A stretch of 64,000 nt of DNA. It comes from Pseudophaeobacter sp. EL27 (GTDB lineage Bacteria; Pseudomonadota; Alphaproteobacteria; Rhodobacterales; Rhodobacteraceae). Both the position numbers and the translations under genes were made by a program. A model generated the notes under the pieces. It worked only from the letters and a program-made list of their open reading frames with translations. It did no database searches and was not told where the DNA came from. Below, in pieces: positions 1 through 9,692 of the stretch. The DNA lies in the NCBI RefSeq assembly GCF_900313025.1, contig NZ_OMPQ01000013.1:310001-374000 (forward strand), given 5' to 3'. Position 1 is the stretch's first letter. Every line of letters starts with the position of its first letter.

Positions 1-1484
1 GTGGTGCGATTCAGATGGCCGGACAGGTGCGTGCCAAGGGTGAGGCCCGCCGGACCCGCTCGGATTTCATGCAGATGGAAAAGGACCGCGGCATTTCCGT
101 TTCCGCATCCGCCATGTCCTTTGACTTTGATGGCTTCCGCTTCAATCTGGTGGATACCCCCGGTCACTCCGACTTCTCGGAGGATACCTACCGCACGCTA
201 ACGGCGGTGGATGCAGCCGTGATGGTGATTGATGGTGCCAAGGGCGTCGAGAGCCAGACACAAAAGCTGTTCGAAGTCTGCCGGTTGCGCGACCTGCCCA
301 TCCTGACCTTCTGTAACAAGATGGACCGCGAAAGCCGCGATACATTTGAGATCATAGATGAAATCCAGGAAAATCTGGCGATTGATGTGACCCCGGCGGC
401 CTGGCCCATTGGTGTCGGGCGTGACTTTATCGGCTGCTATGACATGCTGCGCGACCGGCTGGAGCTGATGGACCGCGCCGATCGTAACAAGGTGGCCGAA
501 AGCATCGCCATTGAGGGCCTGGACGACCCCAAGCTGGCGGAACACGTGCCTGCCCATCTGCTGGACAAGCTACTGGAAGAGGTCGAGATGGCCCGCGAGC
601 TCTTGCCCGCGCTGGATCCACAGGCGGTGCTTGAAGGTCACATGACCCCGATCTGGTTCGGCTCGGCGATCAACTCCTTTGGTGTCAAAGAGCTGATGGA
701 TGGCATCGGAGCCTATGGCCCAGAGCCACAGGTGCAGACCGCGCAACCGCGCGAGATCGCGCCGGAAGAGAAAAAGGTCGCCGGCTTTGTCTTCAAGGTG
801 CAGGCCAATATGGATCCCAAACACCGCGACCGGGTGGCCTTTGTCCGCATGGCAAGCGGCCACTTCAAACGCGGCATGAAGCTGACCCATGTGCGCACCA
901 AAAAGCCCATGGCGATTTCCAACCCGGTGCTGTTTCTGGCCTCGGACCGGGAACTGGCCGAAGAGGCCTGGGCCGGTGACATCATCGGCATCCCCAACCA
1001 CGGGCAGCTGCGCATTGGCGACACCCTGACCGAGGGCGAGGCCCTGCGGGTCTCGGGCATTCCCTCCTTCGCGCCGGAGCTGCTGCAGGGGGTGCGGGCG
1101 GGCGATCCGATGAAGGCCAAACACCTGGAAAAGGCGCTGATGCAATTTGCCGAAGAAGGCGCTGCCAAGGTCTTCAAGCCCTCGATTGGCTCTGGCTTTA
1201 TCGTTGGCGTGGTTGGGGCCCTGCAGTTTGAGGTGCTCGCCAGCCGGATCGAGCTGGAATACGGGCTGCCGGTGCGGTTTGACAACTCCCAGTTCACCTC
1301 GGCCCGCTGGGTCAGTGGTGACAAGCAGGTGCTTGATAAGTTTGTGGACACCAACAAACAGCACATCGCCTATGATCATGACGGGGACATTGTCTATCTC
1401 ACCCGTTTGCAGTGGGACATTGATCGCGTAGAACGTGACTACCCAGATCTGAAGCTGACTGCCACCAAGGAAATGATGGTCTAG
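1..1484 (+). CDS. prfC: Peptide chain release factor 3 (RF3), 5' truncated by window edge
   Basis: Translational GTPase that recycles RF1/RF2 from the ribosome after peptide release. The reading frame is open from base 3 with no start, so the gene begins outside the window. The first visible residues (GAIQMAGQVRAKG) are internal to RF3. Switch II DTPGHSD and the NKMD guanine-specificity motif are visible; the P-loop lies in the missing roughly 40 residues. The C-terminal half (domains II and III, e.g. GSGFIVGVVGALQFEVLASR) is typical of RF3 rather than EF-G. The stop is followed by a hairpin terminator. The next gene, a glycosyltransferase, is 180 bp away and probably separately transcribed. 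Confidence 0.95.
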   Translation, partial: GAIQMAGQVRAKGEARRTRSDFMQMEKDRGISVSASAMSFDFDGFRFNLVDTPGHSDFSEDTYRTLTAVDAAVMVIDGAKGVESQTQKLFEVCRLRDLPILTFCNKMDRESRDTFEIIDEIQENLAIDVTPAAWPIGVGRDFIGCYDMLRDRLELMDRADRNKVAESIAIEGLDDPKLAEHVPAHLLDKLLEEVEMARELLPALDPQAVLEGHMTPIWFGSAINSFGVKELMDGIGAYGPEPQVQTAQPREIAPEEKKVAGFVFKVQANMDPKHRDRVAFVRMASGHFKRGMKLTHVRTKKPMAISNPVLFLASDRELAEEAWAGDIIGIPNHGQLRIGDTLTEGEALRVSGIPSFAPELLQGVRAGDPMKAKHLEKALMQFAEEGAAKVFKPSIGSGFIVGVVGALQFEVLASRIELEYGLPVRFDNSQFTSARWVSGDKQVLDKFVDTNKQHIAYDHDGDIVYLTRLQWDIDRVERDYPDLKLTATKEMMV

Positions 1485-1512
1485 CGTCAACCTCTCTGGC
1501 ATCAAAGCAAAT

Positions 1513-1549
1513 CAGGGTGGGTCCTAGCAGGCCCGCCCTGTTCTGTTTC
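1513..1549 (+). terminator. Intrinsic terminator after prfC
   Basis: Inverted repeat CAGGGTGGG / CCCGCCCTG (one G-U pair) with a 10-nt loop, followed by TTCTGTTT, 29 bp after the prfC stop. Confidence 0.65.
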
Positions 1550-1664
1550 GACCTGCCGGCACCTCAGCCCGTTCCGGCTACAGCACCAGAAACCGCCTCT
1601 GGACTAATGTGCTGATCCCATTGCAGTATCGCCCTCAAACCATAGGCAAAAGGCGACCCATCCC

Positions 1665-2648
1665 ATGGCAGAGATGACAGCATCACAAGAGGCAAAATGG
1701 GGTATCGTCAGCACCCTCAAGGCCCCAGCTGAGGCGATTTTGAACTTTGCCGCCTATCATCTTGAGCTCGGTGCTCATCGGCTGTTTCTGTATCTCGATG
1801 CGCCCTGCCCTGCCGCCCGGCCTCTGCTCAAAGCCCACCCCAAAATCCGTATTTTTGACTGCGACGATGCTTCCTGGCAGCAACGGCGCAAAAAGACTGG
1901 TAAGCCGGAAAAACATCAGACACGCCAAAGCCTCAATGCAACCCGCGCCTACCGGCGCCAAGCAGGGGATCTGGACTGGCTCGCGCATATCGACGTGGAT
2001 GAATTCCTCTGGGCGCAACGCCCCATTGGAGAGATCTTGCATGATCTGCCGCCAACAACGTTCTGCGCCCGCGCCCGCCCCATCGAAGCCCTGGCTGGGG
2101 ACGGAACTGCCTTTAAGGGGTACATTCCCTCCAGCTCAGATCGGAGCGCCGTGATTGAGCGACTTTATCCCCGGTATGGGGCGCACCTGAAGGGGGGCTT
2201 TCTGAGCCATGTTCAGGGCAAGATCTTTGCCCGCACCGGGCTGCCTGCGATTTCTTTTCGCATTCACAATATCTTTCATAAAGACCCAGCAAGCGGCGAG
2301 AGCATCGAAAACCCGGGTCGTCAGGAGTTGCCAGAGATCGACCTGTGCCATCTGCATGCCCCGGATTGGCAGCATTGGTTGACGCACTATCGTTTTCGCC
2401 TGGAACAGGGGTCATATCGTGCGGAACTTTCGCCTGCACGCGCCCGGGATCTTGGCGGTCTATCCAAACATGAACTGATAAGTGCTATTGAGGCCAAAGA
2501 GGGTGAGGCAGGTCTGCGCGCCTTTTATGACGAGATTTGCAAGGACAGCCCCGAACTGCGTGCCCGGCTGGAGGCGGAGGGCTTGTTGCGCATCCGGGAC
2601 TTGGATCTTGCCGCTTGTCGTCGCAAGCATTTTCCCGCCTTTGGCTGA
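1665..2648 (+). CDS. GT2-like glycosyltransferase (Glyco_tranf_2_4 type)
   Basis: Predicted cytosolic 327-residue glycosyltransferase, substrate unknown. The N-terminus (WGIVSTLKAPAEAILNFAAYHLELGAHRLFLYLD) matches families in which a short Rossmann-like half precedes an acidic motif. The acidic motif here is DWLAHIDVDEFLW, with a DVD that would bind the metal-nucleotide sugar. No signal peptide or membrane segment is seen. It stands alone between prfC and a helicase gene, with no other polysaccharide genes nearby, so the pathway cannot be inferred. The ATG at 1665 is the first in-frame start. Family assignment is fairly sure; function is open. Confidence 0.7.
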   Translation: MAEMTASQEAKWGIVSTLKAPAEAILNFAAYHLELGAHRLFLYLDAPCPAARPLLKAHPKIRIFDCDDASWQQRRKKTGKPEKHQTRQSLNATRAYRRQAGDLDWLAHIDVDEFLWAQRPIGEILHDLPPTTFCARARPIEALAGDGTAFKGYIPSSSDRSAVIERLYPRYGAHLKGGFLSHVQGKIFARTGLPAISFRIHNIFHKDPASGESIENPGRQELPEIDLCHLHAPDWQHWLTHYRFRLEQGSYRAELSPARARDLGGLSKHELISAIEAKEGEAGLRAFYDEICKDSPELRARLEAEGLLRIRDLDLAACRRKHFPAFG

Positions 2649-2766
2649 CCTGGCGCACCGCTTTGCATAGGGTTTAGCCCCCTGGCCTCTCCGCCTCACT
2701 GAACGGAACACTCTGGCTCTGCTTCATTTGCATGGTGCAGCCCAAACACTTAAGCCCAGCCAATAA

Positions 2767-2795
2767 TTGACCACTCGACCAGATTTTGCTATGTC
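2767..2795 (+). promoter_or_regulatory. Candidate sigma-70 promoter for the DEAD-box helicase
   Basis: TTGACC, 17-nt spacer, TATGTC. It leaves an untranslated leader of about 90 nt before the ATG at 2895. The spacing is good and the -10 imperfect; prediction only. The 246-bp gap 2649-2894 holds nothing else I recognise. Confidence 0.45.
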
Positions 2796-2894
2796 CCGCC
2801 AAAAGCTGGGTGCTGTCACACCGCATACCTTTTGCGGAACCAGCTTTGCTTAAACACGCGCGGGCCAAATCAGTGTCCGCATAAACGGACGCAT

Positions 2895-4496
2895 ATGACA
2901 AAATTTACCGATCTGAACCTGAATGCGAAGGTCCTCAAAGCTATTGCTGAGGCCGGCTATGAATCCCCTACACCCATTCAAGCCGGCGCAATCCCGCCAG
3001 CCCTTGAAGGGCGTGATGTTCTTGGTATCGCCCAAACCGGCACCGGCAAAACCGCATCTTTCACCCTGCCAATGATCACCATGCTGGCCCGTGGCCGCGC
3101 CCGTGCCCGCATGCCGCGCAGCCTGGTTCTGTGCCCAACGCGTGAGCTCGCCGCCCAGGTTGCTGAGAATTTTGACACCTATACCAAGCACTTGAAGCTA
3201 ACAAAGGCTCTGTTGATTGGCGGTGTCAGCTTCAAGGAACAGGACCAGCTGATCGACAAAGGTGTCGATGTTCTAATTGCCACCCCTGGCCGTCTGTTGG
3301 ACCATTTCGAGCGCGGCAAGCTGCTGCTCACCGGTGTACAGATCATGGTGGTGGATGAGGCCGACCGGATGCTCGACATGGGCTTCATTCCCGATATCGA
3401 GCGGATTTTCTCGCTCACGCCCTTTACCCGTCAGACCCTGTTCTTCTCTGCCACCATGGCGCCCGAGATTGAGCGGATCACCAATACCTTCCTCTCCGCG
3501 CCCGAGCGAATCGAAGTGGCCCGTCAGGCCAGCGCATCGGAAACCATCGAGCAGAAAGTCGTTTTGTTCAAAGCCTCGCGTAAAGATCGTGAAGCCAGCG
3601 AAAAACGTACAGCCCTGCGCGCGCTGATTGATGGCGAAGGCGACAAGCTGACCAATGGCATCATCTTCTGCAACCGCAAATCGGATGTGGATATTGTCGC
3701 CAAGTCGCTGAAAAAATACGGCTATGACGCCGCCCCAATTCATGGCGATCTGGACCAGAGCCAGCGGACCAAGACCCTGGATGGCTTCCGTGAAGGCCAG
3801 CTGCGCATCCTTGTGGCCTCTGACGTGGCCGCTCGTGGGCTTGATGTGCCCAGCGTCAGCCATGTGTTCAACTTTGATGTTCCCGGCCACCCCGAGGACT
3901 ATGTACACCGGATTGGCCGTACAGGTCGTGCGGGGCGTGAAGGCAAGGCGATCACCATTTGCTCTGGCCGCGATGAAAAGGCGCTGGCCGCCGTCGAGAA
4001 CCTTTTGCAAAAAGAAATCGACCGGTTGGAGAACCCGGTGAAAAAGGCTGAGCCTGCCAAGCGCAGCTCTGCCAAAAAACCCTCTGACAAGACCGCCAAG
4101 TCCGAGACCGGCTCGCGCAGCAAATCCTCCCGTGGCAAGGCCGCTGCAGAGACCGCAGCGCCCGAGGCTACCGAAGCAGAGGCCACTGTTGTTGAAGCCG
4201 TCGCAACCCAGGATGACAAGTCCGAGGTAAGCCAGCGCGAGGATCAACAGTCAGACAAGCGCAAATCCGACACGCGCAAGGCTGACGGTGCCAAACCCGA
4301 AGGGCGCGCGCGCTCCGCCAAAGGCGCGACCAAGAAATCCGAAGAGACCGCTGCTCAATCGGCCTCTGGTTCCAAGAACAATCGCGGGCGCGGTGGCAAG
4401 CAGAGCGGACGTCGCGATGACCGCGTGGTTGTCGGCATGGGCGATCACATGCCCAGCTTTATCGCCCTCTCCTTTGATGAGCGCCGTGCCGGTTAG
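2895..4496 (+). CDS. DEAD-box ATP-dependent RNA helicase with long low-complexity C-terminal tail
   Basis: ATP-dependent RNA helicase (RhlE/DeaD-like), probably acting in mRNA decay, ribosome assembly or cold adaptation. The core, residues 1-380, shows the Q motif (PTPIQAGAIP), Walker A AQTGTGKT, PTRELA, the VDEADRMLDMGF DEAD box, SAT, and HRIGRTGRAG (motif VI). After it come about 150 residues rich in Lys, Ala, Ser and Glu (disordered, likely RNA-binding), ending in a non-repetitive segment with VVGMGDHMPSFIALSF. I chose ATG 2895 (MTKFTDLNL) over the upstream in-frame start at 2832 because helicase homology starts there and a promoter candidate precedes it. Which paralog it is (rhlE or other) is not decided. 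Confidence 0.92.
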   Translation: MTKFTDLNLNAKVLKAIAEAGYESPTPIQAGAIPPALEGRDVLGIAQTGTGKTASFTLPMITMLARGRARARMPRSLVLCPTRELAAQVAENFDTYTKHLKLTKALLIGGVSFKEQDQLIDKGVDVLIATPGRLLDHFERGKLLLTGVQIMVVDEADRMLDMGFIPDIERIFSLTPFTRQTLFFSATMAPEIERITNTFLSAPERIEVARQASASETIEQKVVLFKASRKDREASEKRTALRALIDGEGDKLTNGIIFCNRKSDVDIVAKSLKKYGYDAAPIHGDLDQSQRTKTLDGFREGQLRILVASDVAARGLDVPSVSHVFNFDVPGHPEDYVHRIGRTGRAGREGKAITICSGRDEKALAAVENLLQKEIDRLENPVKKAEPAKRSSAKKPSDKTAKSETGSRSKSSRGKAAAETAAPEATEAEATVVEAVATQDDKSEVSQREDQQSDKRKSDTRKADGAKPEGRARSAKGATKKSEETAAQSASGSKNNRGRGGKQSGRRDDRVVVGMGDHMPSFIALSFDERRAG

Positions 4497-4524
4497 GATA
4501 CAAACCTGCCGACAAAAGAATTGG

Positions 4525-4556
4525 AACGGTCGTCCCTTACGGGGCGGCCGTTTTTT
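4525..4556 (+). terminator. Intrinsic terminator after the helicase gene
   Basis: AACGGTCGTCCC / GGGGCGGCCGTT stem with a TTAC loop and two G-U pairs, followed by a run of T, 28 bp after the helicase stop. Confidence 0.85.
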
Positions 4557-4672
4557 GGTGTTTGTGAGACTTGCACAGATGGCATGACGGGAATGCTGCA
4601 TTGAGTGATGCAATGAGTTTCAAACCCCACTACATGGGCCGCATCCGAATACTGCAATAGACTGAGAATATC

Positions 4673-4846
4673 ATGACCGAGCACCAGCCTGTCATCCTCA
4701 CCGCTGACGAAATTCGCATCATCGAAGCCAGAGCCCATGAATTGCGCGCCCAGGCTATGGCCGAAGCCCTTCGCGTTGTTGGCCGGAGCCTCAGCGCAGC
4801 TTTCCACAAGATCTCTACCCTCCTGCACCGCCCTCGCGCTGCATAA
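4673..4846 (+). CDS. Small conserved-looking protein, 57 aa (RSP_7527-like)
   Basis: Small ORF starting MTEHQPVILTADEIRIIEARA and ending HRPRAA. It is strongly helical and rich in Ala, Arg and Glu (AHELRAQAMAEALRVVGRSL), with no signal peptide. Length and composition resemble the small RSP_7527-type proteins of Rhodobacteraceae, whose role is unknown to me. It lies between two strong terminators (4525-4556 and 4901-4935), so it is probably its own short transcription unit. The assignment rests on recall of the family and needs a search. Confidence 0.6.
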   Translation: MTEHQPVILTADEIRIIEARAHELRAQAMAEALRVVGRSLSAAFHKISTLLHRPRAA

Positions 4847-4900
4847 TGGGTCTCAGGTGCACCTAATTGCCCCAGTGACTTTTTTTGTCACCACTCACGA

Positions 4901-4935
4901 AAAACGCCTCGGCAGAACCTGCCGAGGCGTTTTTT
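4901..4935. terminator. Bidirectional terminator between the small ORF and rnj
   Basis: Perfect stem AAACGCCTCGGCAG / CTGCCGAGGCGTTT with an AAC loop, A-rich on the left and T-rich on the right. It can therefore end transcription from both the small gene (+) and rnj (-). Confidence 0.9.
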
Positions 4936-4953
4936 CTTCATCGTTTAGAAAGC

Positions 4954-6624
4954 TTAGCGCATCCGGCTGATCACCACAGTGACTTCCGGCTTCTTGCCAA
5001 TTTCATTCTGGCAGGATTGACGGGCGATCCGGCGCAGCTCGCCTTCCAGCTTGTCATCATCCTTCAGCGTCTTGGCACCAGCGCGCATCAGGAACTGGTT
5101 CAGATCCTCTTCCAGCACCTCTGTCAGCGCTGCGTTGGAACTGCCATTGTCTGTCAAACCCTTGATGTCACACCAGGGCTCCCCCAGAGGCTCGTCTTCC
5201 TCGTCCATGATCAGCGTAACAACCAGATGGCCGTTCAGTGCCATGCGGATACGATCACGGATGACCCCGTCCATGGCGCCAATCTTGATCGAGCCATCCA
5301 GATAGGTGCGACCGGTATCAATGTACTCCAGTACCGAAGGACGGTTGCCCGAGAGGTTCAGCATCATGCCGTTGACCGCAACAATGCTGGGAATGCCCTT
5401 GGCTTCGCCCAGACGCGCGTGCTGACGCAGGTGACGGTGTTCACCGTGCATCGGCACCAGCATCGCTGGTTGCAGCAAGTCATGCAGCGCTTCCAGATCG
5501 GGGCCATTGGCGTGGCCAGACACGTGGTAAAGCCCCGAGCTGTCATCCACCACATCCACACCGCGTTCCGAGAACTGGTTGATGATGCGAATAACTCCCC
5601 GCTCATTGCCGGGAATGGTTTTGGAGGAAAACAGGAAGAGATCGCCCTCTTTCAGCTCCAGCCCACGGTACTTGCCCCGTGCCATCTGGGCAGAGGCCGC
5701 GCGGCGCTCGCCCTGACTGCCTGTGGTGATCAGCATCAGCTTGTTGCGCGGCATATCCTTGGCTTCTTCGGGCGAATAGACCGTCGGAAAATCCTTGAGC
5801 ACGCCAGTTTCCTTGGCTGCCTCGACCATGCGCAGCATGGCACGACCCAGCAGCACTACCGAGCGCCCTGCCCGTGTGCCTGCGTCCGCCAGGGTTTTTA
5901 CCCGCGCCACGTTGGAGGCAAAGGTGGTCGCCGCCACCATGCCAGCGGCCTCGCTGATCAGACGCGCGATCTCGTCTGGCAGCTCAGACTCCGAACGCCC
6001 CGGTGTTTTTGAGAACACATTGGTTGAGTCACAGATCAAGGCCTTGATGCCCGGCTTGGCGATCTCAGCCCACATCTCAGGGTCAAAGGCCTCACCCACC
6101 AGTGGGGTTTGGTCCAGTTTGAAATCACCTGTATGCACCACACGCCCATCAGGGCTGTCGATCACCAGTCCAGCGCTTTCGGGGATCGAATGCGCCATTG
6201 GGGCAAAGCCCACACTAAAGGGGCCGAGCTTGGTCACTTCAGGCCAGGCGCCAACGGTTTTCACCACCAGCGGGTCGTGGCCCCGTTCTTCCATCTTGCG
6301 CCGCGCCAGATTGGCGGTAAAGGCGCGGGCATAGACCGGCACGTTCAGCTGGCTATAGAGATGCGATACCGCCCCGATATGGTCCTCATGACCATGGGTG
6401 ATAAAGATCGCTTCCAGCTGGTCGACGCGTTCGCGCAGCCAGGTAATGTCAGGCATGATCAGATCAACACCCGGGGTGCTGTCCATATCCGGGAAAGCCA
6501 CGCCCAGATCCACCAGGATCAGGCGCTCTTTGCCGGGTTTGCCATAGCCATAGACATAGGCATTCATGCCAATTTCACCTGCCCCGCCGAGGGGCAGATA
6601 GATCAGTCGTTCATCAGTGCTCAT
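4954..6624 (-). CDS. rnj: Ribonuclease J
   Basis: Metallo-beta-lactamase/beta-CASP ribonuclease with 5'-3' exo- and endonuclease activity in mRNA turnover and rRNA maturation. 556 residues is normal for the family. The N-terminus LPLGGAGEIGMN is diagnostic and the zinc motif HGHEDH lies at residues 77-82. The beta-CASP region includes GSQGERRAA, and SGHANGPD and MHGEHRHL follow. The start overlaps the coaX stop (ATGA), so the two are translationally coupled. It is the last gene of a birA-coaX-rnj run. Confidence 0.95.
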   Translation of the reverse strand: MSTDERLIYLPLGGAGEIGMNAYVYGYGKPGKERLILVDLGVAFPDMDSTPGVDLIMPDITWLRERVDQLEAIFITHGHEDHIGAVSHLYSQLNVPVYARAFTANLARRKMEERGHDPLVVKTVGAWPEVTKLGPFSVGFAPMAHSIPESAGLVIDSPDGRVVHTGDFKLDQTPLVGEAFDPEMWAEIAKPGIKALICDSTNVFSKTPGRSESELPDEIARLISEAAGMVAATTFASNVARVKTLADAGTRAGRSVVLLGRAMLRMVEAAKETGVLKDFPTVYSPEEAKDMPRNKLMLITTGSQGERRAASAQMARGKYRGLELKEGDLFLFSSKTIPGNERGVIRIINQFSERGVDVVDDSSGLYHVSGHANGPDLEALHDLLQPAMLVPMHGEHRHLRQHARLGEAKGIPSIVAVNGMMLNLSGNRPSVLEYIDTGRTYLDGSIKIGAMDGVIRDRIRMALNGHLVVTLIMDEEDEPLGEPWCDIKGLTDNGSSNAALTEVLEEDLNQFLMRAGAKTLKDDDKLEGELRRIARQSCQNEIGKKPEVTVVISRMR

Positions 6625-7403
6625 ACAGGAGTACCGTTATCCTTATTATATTTGTGAATGATCTGGAGACCATGCATTGTGAGATCATCCTCATATGCGT
6701 CAAACAGATCAGCAGCTTGCTGGAAAAGAGGCGCCAGCCCGCCTGTTGAAATGATCTTCATCGGAACACCGCGTTCGGCTTTGATCTGGGCGCAGATCTC
6801 GCGCACCAGGCCGACGTAGCCCCAAAACACACCCGATTGCATGCAGGCCACCGTATTGGTGCCAATAACATGCTCGGGCTTGGAAATATCCACATGTGGC
6901 AGCGCCGCTGCCGCTTGGTGCAGCGCCTCAAGACTGAGGTTCACCCCTGGCGCAATCACACCGCCCACATAGGCCCCATCCTCTGCCACCACATCAAAGG
7001 TCGTGGCAGTGCCGAAATCTACCATCACCAAGTTGCCACCGTAGTGATCAAACCCGGCCACCGTATTGACCAACCGATCTGGCCCTACGGCGGTGCCTTC
7101 GTCCACCCGCACATCCACCGGCAACAGGCAATCCGATTTGCCCACGACAAAGGGGCGGGTGTTATAGTAACGATCCGCCAGAACCCGCAGGTTGAACACC
7201 ACGCGAGGCACCGTGGAAGAGATGATCACATCGGTAATATCCGCCTCAATCCCCTGCGCCTGGATCAGCGTATTCAGCCAGACAAAATACTGATCGGCCG
7301 TGCGCCGCCAATCTGTCGCCGTGCGCCAGGTGCCAACAAATTGTTCGCCATCCCAGATCGAGAAGACGGTATTGGTATTGCCACAATCAACAGCCAGAAG
7401 CAT
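6621..7403 (-). CDS. coaX: Type III pantothenate kinase
   Basis: Phosphorylates pantothenate in the first step of coenzyme A synthesis. The ASKHA fold is recognisable from the phosphate-binding loop LLAVDCGNTNTVFSIW at the N-terminus, the GPDRLVN pantothenate-binding segment and MVDFGTATTFDVV. 260 residues matches bacterial CoaX. It lies 15 bp after birA and overlaps rnj by 4 bp; the same order is common in Rhodobacterales. Confidence 0.95.
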   Translation of the reverse strand: MLLAVDCGNTNTVFSIWDGEQFVGTWRTATDWRRTADQYFVWLNTLIQAQGIEADITDVIISSTVPRVVFNLRVLADRYYNTRPFVVGKSDCLLPVDVRVDEGTAVGPDRLVNTVAGFDHYGGNLVMVDFGTATTFDVVAEDGAYVGGVIAPGVNLSLEALHQAAAALPHVDISKPEHVIGTNTVACMQSGVFWGYVGLVREICAQIKAERGVPMKIISTGGLAPLFQQAADLFDAYEDDLTMHGLQIIHKYNKDNGTPV

Positions 7404-7418
7404 GGGATGCCCTTACGC

Positions 7419-8168
7419 TCAGAAAAAGATATCGGCGGCGGGGATCGTCACCCGGCCTTTGGCGCTGTTTAAGACAAGGTTACCCTCCGCGTCTACCGTC
7501 TCGAAGGTTCCTGTCGTCTCTGATTTGGCAGTACGTGCGGTAATAACCTCTCCCAACCGGGCTGCACGTGCCAGCCAGGCCGTGCGGATGGGCTCAAACC
7601 CATAGGTGGTGAACTGCAGCTCATAGCGGGCATAGGCAGCTGCCAGCGCCGTTAGGAAGTCCTCTGGTGTGACCTGAACCCCGGTTTCGGACAACAGCGA
7701 TACTGGCCAGACCGCACCAGGGTCGAGCCATTCCTTCATCGGGGTTTCCACCAGATTGACGCCAATGCCAATCGCCAGATGAGTCACCCCCTGCCCGCCC
7801 CCGGCGCTCTCCAGCAGGATACCAGAGAGTTTGCCACCATTGAGCAGCACATCATTGGGCCATTTCAGCGCCAGGCCATCTGTGCGTCCTGTCAGAGCTT
7901 CACAGGCGTCATAAACCGCCAAGGCAGCCACAAAGCTGCGCAGTGCCACAACACCGGGTGCCTCACTTGGGCGCATCACCAGCGTCGCGGCAAAATTACC
8001 TTTGGGTTCTTTCCAGTCCCGGCCGCGGCGTCCGCGCCCCTTTGTCTGGCGTTTCGCCAAGATCCATTCCGGACCAGAAAGATTGCTCGCGATGCGCGCC
8101 GCCTCATCCAGGGTGCTGTCCACCTCATCCAGAATGCGTTTGCCGTAGCCTTCGGGCCAATCCATCAT
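7419..8168 (-). CDS. birA: Biotin--[acetyl-CoA-carboxylase] ligase, monofunctional
   Basis: Transfers biotin to carrier lysines such as those of acetyl-CoA carboxylase and the methylcrotonyl-CoA carboxylase encoded at 27-29 kb. 249 residues. The ligase signature KGRGRRGRDW and the KWPNDV segment are present. The N-terminal winged helix of E. coli BirA is absent, so no repressor function is expected. It lies 70 bp after nuoN, with a hairpin in between that may reduce read-through. Confidence 0.93.
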   Translation of the reverse strand: MMDWPEGYGKRILDEVDSTLDEAARIASNLSGPEWILAKRQTKGRGRRGRDWKEPKGNFAATLVMRPSEAPGVVALRSFVAALAVYDACEALTGRTDGLALKWPNDVLLNGGKLSGILLESAGGGQGVTHLAIGIGVNLVETPMKEWLDPGAVWPVSLLSETGVQVTPEDFLTALAAAYARYELQFTTYGFEPIRTAWLARAARLGEVITARTAKSETTGTFETVDAEGNLVLNSAKGRVTIPAADIFF

Positions 8169-8186
8169 CGTACCACTCCTTTAAAG

Positions 8187-8222
8187 GCAAAAGGCCCGGT
8201 CCAAAGAACCAGGCCTTTTGTC
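8187..8222 (-). terminator. Hairpin between nuoN and birA (probable nuo terminator)
   Basis: On the minus strand CAAAAGGCCTGGT pairs with ACCGGGCCTTTTG (one G-U pair) around TCTTTGG. The T-rich end is inside the stem, so it may be a partial terminator with read-through into birA. Confidence 0.65.
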
Positions 8223-8238
8223 AGAGATGTTTGACAGG

Positions 8239-9678
8239 TCAGTGGACCAGGGCCGCAGCCGCAGCAGCCGCTACGCCATCGACACCAAACATGTTGATAA
8301 TGCCCAGAACCATCACCGCTGCCGAGCCCATGAGGAAGGCCCAGAGCACGGGTGAGCTGGTACGATCCAGGTCTTCGCCCTCTTCGCCAAAATACATGAA
8401 GTAGACAATGCGCAGGTAGTAGAAGGCACCAATGACCGAGGCAATAACACCAGCAATGGCCAACCAAGCCAGATCAGCCTCATAGGCGGCGCGCAGCACG
8501 TAGAGCTTGCCAAAGAAGCCCAGCATTGGAGGCACACCCGCCAGCGAGAACATCAGGATCAGCACCGCCAGCGCCTTGCCTGGTTCGCGGCGGGAATACT
8601 GGTTCAGCGCGTGGATATCTGTGACCGGCTGGCCGTCTTTTTGCAGCATCAGGATAAAAGCAAAGGTGCCGATATTCATCGAAACATAGATCGCCATGTA
8701 AACCAACATGGCCTCGACACCCAACACAGTACCTGCCGCCAGACCCATCAGCGCATAACCCATATGGGCAATCGAGGAATAGGCCATCAGTCGTTTGATA
8801 TCGCGCTGACCGATTGCGGCCACGGCACCAACAAACATCGACAGGACGGAAAGAACCGCAACAACCTGGCTCCAATCAGAAACCGCATGGCCAAAGGCGT
8901 CATGCATCACCCGGGCAAAGAGACCCATGGCCGCAACCTTGGGGGCGGAGGCAAAGAAGGCTGTTACCGGTGTGGGTGCGCCTTCATAGACGTCTGGCGT
9001 CCACATGTGGAAGGGCACGGCAGAGACCTTGAAGCCAAGGCCGGAAATCAGCAGCACCAGTCCAAAGAGCAAACCAACGGAGACTTCACCATGCTTGGCA
9101 ACCTCGATGATGCCGGAGAATTTGGTTGTCCCGGCAAAGCCATAGACCAATGAGGCACCGTAGAGCAGCAGACCCGAGGACAGCGCGCCGAGCACAAAAT
9201 ACTTGAGGCCGGCCTCGGTGGATTTGACGCTGTCACGGCGCATCGAGGCAACCACGTAGAGCGCCAGAGATTGCAGCTCCAGCCCCATGTACAGTGACAT
9301 CAGATCGCCGGCAGAGACCATCATCATCATGCCAACCGCGCTCAGCGCCACCAGGATGGGGTACTCAAAGCGCAACATGCCGCGACGAGACATATACTCC
9401 TGCCCCATCACCAATACGGCAGCCGCTGCCAGCAGGATCACAACCTTGGCAAAGCGGGCAAAACCGTCATCGACAAACATGCCGCCAAAGGCCGCGTTCG
9501 CGCCACTACCACTGGTGCCAATCCACACAGCCAGCGCCACCATCAGCCCCGATGTGGACCAGACCAGCGTCGAGGCCAGCTTGTCCTTGCCGGTGTAGAC
9601 CGCGCCCAAAAGCGCCGCCATTGCGTAAAGTGCCAGGATAATCTCTGGCAGGATTACGGAGAGATCAGCTTGGATCAT
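8239..9678 (-). CDS. nuoN: NADH-quinone oxidoreductase subunit N
   Basis: Antiporter-like, proton-pumping membrane subunit of complex I. 479 residues, almost entirely hydrophobic helices. The conserved segment [20 protein letters not shown] carries the key lysine of the channel, and [10 protein letters not shown] follows. Last of the 14 nuo genes, 14 bp after nuoM. The C-terminus is alanine-rich. Confidence 0.97.
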   Translation of the reverse strand: MIQADLSVILPEIILALYAMAALLGAVYTGKDKLASTLVWSTSGLMVALAVWIGTSGSGANAAFGGMFVDDGFARFAKVVILLAAAAVLVMGQEYMSRRGMLRFEYPILVALSAVGMMMMVSAGDLMSLYMGLELQSLALYVVASMRRDSVKSTEAGLKYFVLGALSSGLLLYGASLVYGFAGTTKFSGIIEVAKHGEVSVGLLFGLVLLISGLGFKVSAVPFHMWTPDVYEGAPTPVTAFFASAPKVAAMGLFARVMHDAFGHAVSDWSQVVAVLSVLSMFVGAVAAIGQRDIKRLMAYSSIAHMGYALMGLAAGTVLGVEAMLVYMAIYVSMNIGTFAFILMLQKDGQPVTDIHALNQYSRREPGKALAVLILMFSLAGVPPMLGFFGKLYVLRAAYEADLAWLAIAGVIASVIGAFYYLRIVYFMYFGEEGEDLDRTSSPVLWAFLMGSAAVMVLGIINMFGVDGVAAAAAAALVH

Positions 9679-9692
9679 CTGCCCATGCTCCC

